Source: Geodermatophilus ruber (GTDB lineage Bacteria > Actinomycetota > Actinomycetes > Mycobacteriales > Geodermatophilaceae). From it: a stretch of DNA of 64,000 nucleotides. Under the pieces are notes generated by a model, which worked only from the letters and a program-made list of their open reading frames with translations, did no database searches and was not told the DNA's origin. Below, piece by piece: positions 61,122-64,000 of this stretch (position 1 is its first letter; every line of letters starts with the position of its first letter). A program made the position numbers and the translations under genes. The DNA lies in NCBI RefSeq assembly GCF_900114385.1, contig NZ_FOSW01000004.1, positions 186,001-250,000 on the forward strand. The letters are read 5' to 3'.

Positions 61122-61973
61122 CTAGATGTTCGCGCCGTCCGGGGGCGGCTCCTCCGGCAGCGCGGCCGCGAAACCGGCCCCCGCGCTCGGCGGGGGCGTC
61201 ATGCCCACGGTGTAGGCGGTCATCGACAGCGACCCGTAGGCGTAGCCGTCGACGAGCACGTCCACCGGGGCCTCGGTCGCGCCGGCCATCCCGGCCACGT
61301 ACAGCAGCGGGAGGAAGTGGTCCGGCGTCGGGACGGCGAAGCCGAAATCGCGGTGCCCGTCGAGCCGGGCCACCTCGGCCGGGTCGGTCAGCATCATCTC
61401 CTTGACCTTCTCGTCGAAGCGCTGCGCCCAGTCGAAGCCGGCGTCGGGCAGCGCGCGGGAGACCCCGCCCAGGTTGTGCACCACGTTGCCGCTGCCGATC
61501 ACCAGCACGCCGTCCTCGCGCAGCGGGGCCAGTGCCGCCCCGAGCTGCAGGTGGTAGTCGAAGGGCTTGAGCGCGTTGAGCGACAGCTGCACCACCGGGA
61601 TGTCGGCGTCGGGGAAGGCGTGCAGCAGCACCGACCAGGTGCCGTGGTCGATCCCCCAGCTGTCGACGTCGGCGCCGACCCACGCCGGGTGGACGACGTC
61701 GGCGATCTCCTCGTGCAGCCCGGGCAGCCCCGGCGCGTCGTAGCTGATGTCGAACAGCGACCCGGGGAAGCCGTAGAAGTCGTGGATGGTGCGGGGCCGC
61801 GGCATCGCGGTCACCGCGGTGGCGTGCACGTACCAGTGGGCCGACACCACGAGGATCGCGCGCGGGCGCGGCACCGACTGGCCGAACGCGCGCCACGCCT
61901 CGGTGTACCGGTTCTTCTCGACGGCGTTCATCGGGTTCCCGTGGCCGATGAACGCGGCAGGCATCACGGTCAT
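61122..61973 (-). CDS. ygiD: 4,5-DOPA-extradiol-dioxygenase-like protein (YgiD/LigB family)
   Basis: This 283-residue zinc/iron ring-cleaving dioxygenase has AAFIGHGNPMNAVEKN (about 6-21), VVSAHWYVHATAVTAMPRPR (about 42-61), WGIDHGTWSVLLHAFPDADI and GSGNVVHNL, in the order found in E. coli YgiD, including the metal His residues. The natural substrate in bacteria is unclear. ATG 61973 follows GGGGAGGG. It begins 67 bp after soxR on the same strand, so it may be under SoxR. Confidence 0.92.
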   Translation of the reverse strand: MTVMPAAFIGHGNPMNAVEKNRYTEAWRAFGQSVPRPRAILVVSAHWYVHATAVTAMPRPRTIHDFYGFPGSLFDISYDAPGLPGLHEEIADVVHPAWVGADVDSWGIDHGTWSVLLHAFPDADIPVVQLSLNALKPFDYHLQLGAALAPLREDGVLVIGSGNVVHNLGGVSRALPDAGFDWAQRFDEKVKEMMLTDPAEVARLDGHRDFGFAVPTPDHFLPLLYVAGMAGATEAPVDVLVDGYAYGSLSMTAYTVGMTPPPSAGAGFAAALPEEPPPDGANI

Positions 61974-62040
61974 GCGCCCTCCCCTCGTCGCGGCCGGCGC
62001 GTCGATCATCGCCCCGCCGGCCGGCGGATGCGAGACGACC

Positions 62041-62508
62041 TCAACCGGCGTTGCTGGCCGGCGGCACCCGCCGCAGCGCCGGGGACAGCCAGCGGGCCCC
62101 GGCCCCCTCACCGGCCGCGACGTCGGCGGGGTTGGACAGCCGGCAGCGCGTCAGCGACAGGCAGCCGCAGCCGATGCACGAACTGAGCCCGTCGCGCAGC
62201 TGCACCAGCGCGGCGATCTGCTCGTCCAGCCGCGCCCGCCACGCCTCGGACAGCCGCGCCCAGTCGCGGGCCGACGGCGTCCGGCCGTCCGGGAGGGCGG
62301 CCAGCGCCTCCCGGATCTCCGGCAGCGCGAGGCCGACGTTCTGCGCGGCGCGGATGAACGCCAGCCGGCGCAACACGCTGCGCGGGAACCGCCGCGCGCC
62401 GCCCGCGGTCCGGGACGCGGTGATCAGCCCCTGGGCCTCGTAGTAGCGCAGCGCGGAGGCCGCCATCCCCGACCGCTCGGCCACCTGCCCGATCGTCAGC
62501 AGCTCCAC
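62041..62508 (-). CDS. soxR: Redox-sensitive MerR-family regulator SoxR
   Basis: SoxR senses redox-active compounds through a [2Fe-2S] cluster. The 155-residue protein has the MerR helix-turn-helix (LTIGQVAERSGMAASALRYY, residues 4-23), a dimerisation helix and the cluster Cys residues C111, C114, C116 and C122 in CIGCGCLSLTRC. GTG 62508 has AAGGGGTG upstream; a TTG at 62529 would extend it into the soxbox. In actinobacteria SoxR usually responds to secondary metabolites such as redox-cycling antibiotics. Confidence 0.95.
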   Translation of the reverse strand: MELLTIGQVAERSGMAASALRYYEAQGLITASRTAGGARRFPRSVLRRLAFIRAAQNVGLALPEIREALAALPDGRTPSARDWARLSEAWRARLDEQIAALVQLRDGLSSCIGCGCLSLTRCRLSNPADVAAGEGAGARWLSPALRRVPPASNAG

Positions 62509-62519
62509 GGGTGCACCCC

Positions 62520-62550
62520 TTGACTTCAAGTTGACTTGAGGCCGGACGGT
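62520..62550 (+). promoter_or_regulatory. SoxR-controlled promoter with soxbox
   Basis: CTTCAAGTTGACTTGAGG (62524-62541) matches the E. coli soxbox at 16 of 18 bases. It lies between TTGACT (-35, 62520-62525) and GACGGT (-10, 62545-62550), 19 bp apart, the long spacing that MerR-type activators need. The -10 ends 6 nt before ATG 62557, so the SDR transcript is probably leaderless. Confidence 0.85.
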
Positions 62551-62556
62551 ACCCCC

Positions 62557-63252
62557 ATGGAGATCCGCACCGCACTCGTCACCGGCGCCTCACGCGGCCT
62601 CGGCGCCGCCCTCGCCACCGCGCTGAACCGGCGGGGCTGGCACCTGGTGGTCGACGGCCGCGACCCCGCGCGCCTCGCCGCCACCGTCGCCGCCCTCCCC
62701 CGCCCCGACCTGGTCACCGCCCTGCCCGGCGACGTCGGCGATCCCGCGCACCGGGCGGCGCTGGCCGCCGCCGTCCCCGGCCGGCTCGACCTGCTGGTCA
62801 ACAACGCCAGCGACCTCGGCCCCACCCCGCTCCCCCCGCTCGCCGAGCTGCCGACGGCGGTCTTCGAGCGGGTCCTCGCGGTCAACACCGTCGCCCCGCT
62901 CGCCCTCCTGCAGGCCCTCCTCCCCGCCCTCACCCGGGCTGGGGGTGTCGTCGTCGACGTCAGCAGCGACGCCGCCGTGGAGGCCTACCCCGGCTGGGGC
63001 GGCTACGGCGCGAGCAAGGCGGCGCTGGACCGGCTGACCGCCGTGCTCGCCGTCGAGCACCCGGAGCTGCGGGTCTACGCGCTCGACCCGGGCGACATGG
63101 CCACCGACATGCACCGCGCCGCCGAGCCCGATGCGACCGGCCTGCCGGGACCGGAGACCGTCGTCCCCGCACTGCTCCGCCTGGCCGACGGCGACCTGCC
63201 CAGCGGCCGGTTCCGGGCCGCGGAGCTGCAGCCGACGGGGGCCGGGCGATGA
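62557..63252 (+). CDS. SDR family oxidoreductase, probable SoxR target
   Basis: This 231-residue short-chain dehydrogenase has TGASRGLGAALATAL (about 10-24), NNASDLG and the catalytic YGASKAALDRL (about 150-160) with Ser in DVSSDA before it. The C-terminus GRFRAAELQPTGAGR lacks the usual FabG ending. ATG 62557 sits 6 nt after the -10 box of a SoxR-type promoter. It overlaps the QueA-like gene by four bases (ATGA), so both are probably made together when SoxR is active. Confidence 0.92.
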   Translation: MEIRTALVTGASRGLGAALATALNRRGWHLVVDGRDPARLAATVAALPRPDLVTALPGDVGDPAHRAALAAAVPGRLDLLVNNASDLGPTPLPPLAELPTAVFERVLAVNTVAPLALLQALLPALTRAGGVVVDVSSDAAVEAYPGWGGYGASKAALDRLTAVLAVEHPELRVYALDPGDMATDMHRAAEPDATGLPGPETVVPALLRLADGDLPSGRFRAAELQPTGAGR

Positions 63253-64000
63253 CCGTCACCTTTCCCCTGCCGCCCGACCGCGAGGCACCCGCGCCGCCGG
63301 AGCACCGGGGCCTGCCCCGCGACGGCGTCCGGCTGATGACGGTCCGGCCGGGGGGGATCGCGGAGGGCGTCTTCCACGACCTGCCCGACCATCTGGAGCC
63401 CGGCGACCTGGTGGTCGTCAACACCTCCGCGCCCCTGCCCGCGCGGCTGGACGTGCGACGAGCCGACGGGGTGCTCACGCCCCTGCACGTGTCGACGTCG
63501 CTGGACGACGGCGAGTGGGTGGTCGAGGTGCGCCGTCCGGACAACGACGGCCCCGACCGCGGCGTCGAGCCGGGCACCGAGCTGGCGCTGCCCGGCGGCG
63601 TCCGGCTGCGGCTGCTGGCCGGCTTCCCCGACCCCACCCGGCCGGGCCGGCTGTGGCGGGCCCGGCCCACGCCCGCGACGCCGGCGCCTGAGCACCTGCG
63701 CCGGTACGGGCAGCCGATCCGCTACGGCTACCTGCGCGGCGCCGTCCCGCTCGCGGCGGCCCAGAACGTCTACGCCACCGAGCCGGGCAGCGCCGAGAAC
63801 GCCAGCGCCGGGCGGCCGTTCACCGAGCACCTGCTGGTGCGGCTCATGGCCCGCGGCATCCCCGTCGTCCCGGTCGTCCTGCACGCCGGGGTCTCCAGTC
63901 CCGAGCTGCACGAGCCACCCGCCCCGGAGCGGTTCCGGGTGCCCGAGGGCACCGCCCGGCTGGTGCGCAGCACGCGGGAGGCCGGGCGCCGGGTGGTCGC
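63249..64000 (+). CDS. QueA-like S-adenosylmethionine:tRNA ribosyltransferase-isomerase (partial, runs off window)
   Basis: About 250 residues are seen. The fragment opens MTVTFPLPPDREAPAPPEHR and shows DLPDHLEPGDLVVVNTSAPLPAR, which aligns with the QueA lid region. The core motif AAPTAGLHFT of classical QueA appears as AENASAGRPFTEHLLVRL, with VYATEPGSAEN before it. QueA makes epoxyqueuosine from preQ1-tRNA using the SAM ribosyl group. The altered motif and SoxR-linked context suggest a divergent paralogue rather than standard queuosine synthesis. ATG 63249 overlaps the SDR stop. Confidence 0.85.
   Translation, partial: MTVTFPLPPDREAPAPPEHRGLPRDGVRLMTVRPGGIAEGVFHDLPDHLEPGDLVVVNTSAPLPARLDVRRADGVLTPLHVSTSLDDGEWVVEVRRPDNDGPDRGVEPGTELALPGGVRLRLLAGFPDPTRPGRLWRARPTPATPAPEHLRRYGQPIRYGYLRGAVPLAAAQNVYATEPGSAENASAGRPFTEHLLVRLMARGIPVVPVVLHAGVSSPELHEPPAPERFRVPEGTARLVRSTREAGRRVV

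Overview
The window is 64 kb of very GC-rich DNA with many GTG starts, dense co-directional operons and no mobile elements. It comes from the chromosome of an actinobacterium (Actinomycetota). Most of the gene order matches, from memory, the conserved Mycobacterium tuberculosis segment Rv3596c to Rv3662c. The protein repertoire suggests a soil or desiccation-tolerant actinomycete; Geodermatophilaceae is a weak guess that I cannot prove from this sequence.

Layout. 1-8.5 kb, minus strand: the N-terminus of ClpC, the nucleoid protein Lsr2, LysS, then a cofactor operon (coaX, nadC, nadB, panD, panC and a DUF2520 dehydrogenase) that feeds CoA and NAD synthesis, both drawing on aspartate. 8.8-14.8 kb: an SDR, a two-TM protein with a 10-residue repeat coiled region, and a glycine-betaine-type ABC transporter whose binding protein is circularly permuted. 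14.8-24.1 kb, minus: the folate operon (DUF3180, folK, folB, folP, folE) with ftsH, then hpt, tilS, a zinc peptidase-like protein and a PBP4-type carboxypeptidase, facing ppa. 24.7-32 kb: three methyltransferases, tRNA-Thr(CGT), holB, tmk and topA. 32.2-36.5 kb: a WXG100-like/DUF1023 hydrolase pair and a proton-pumping pyrophosphatase. 36.7-45.2 kb: an MrfA-type helicase, a compact Tad pilus cluster and a HAD phosphatase. 45.2-64 kb is more accessory: aldo/keto reductase, degenerate Fic protein, orphan MftD, MFS, deformylase, MocR regulator, PAS-ANTAR protein, acyltransferase, thioesterase, flavoprotein, MazF-like protein, LLM oxidoreductase, AbrB protein, siroheme synthase, and a SoxR locus with a dioxygenase on one side and an SDR plus QueA-like gene on the other.

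Regulatory signals are readable. Many genes without an overlapping upstream neighbour have a TANNNT box 6-8 nt before ATG/GTG, the arrangement of leaderless transcripts. Many genes inside operons overlap by four bases (GTGA or ATGA). The most striking sites are a perfect 16-bp-arm palindrome at 55030-55064 that carries two mirror-image promoters ending on two divergent start codons, a near-consensus soxbox inside a 19-bp-spacer promoter at 62520-62550, a three-copy 7-mer operator at the MocR gene, a palindrome over the promoter of the MazF-like gene, and a CRP-type site between hppA and the helicase. No rRNA, CRISPR, prophage or insertion sequence was seen.
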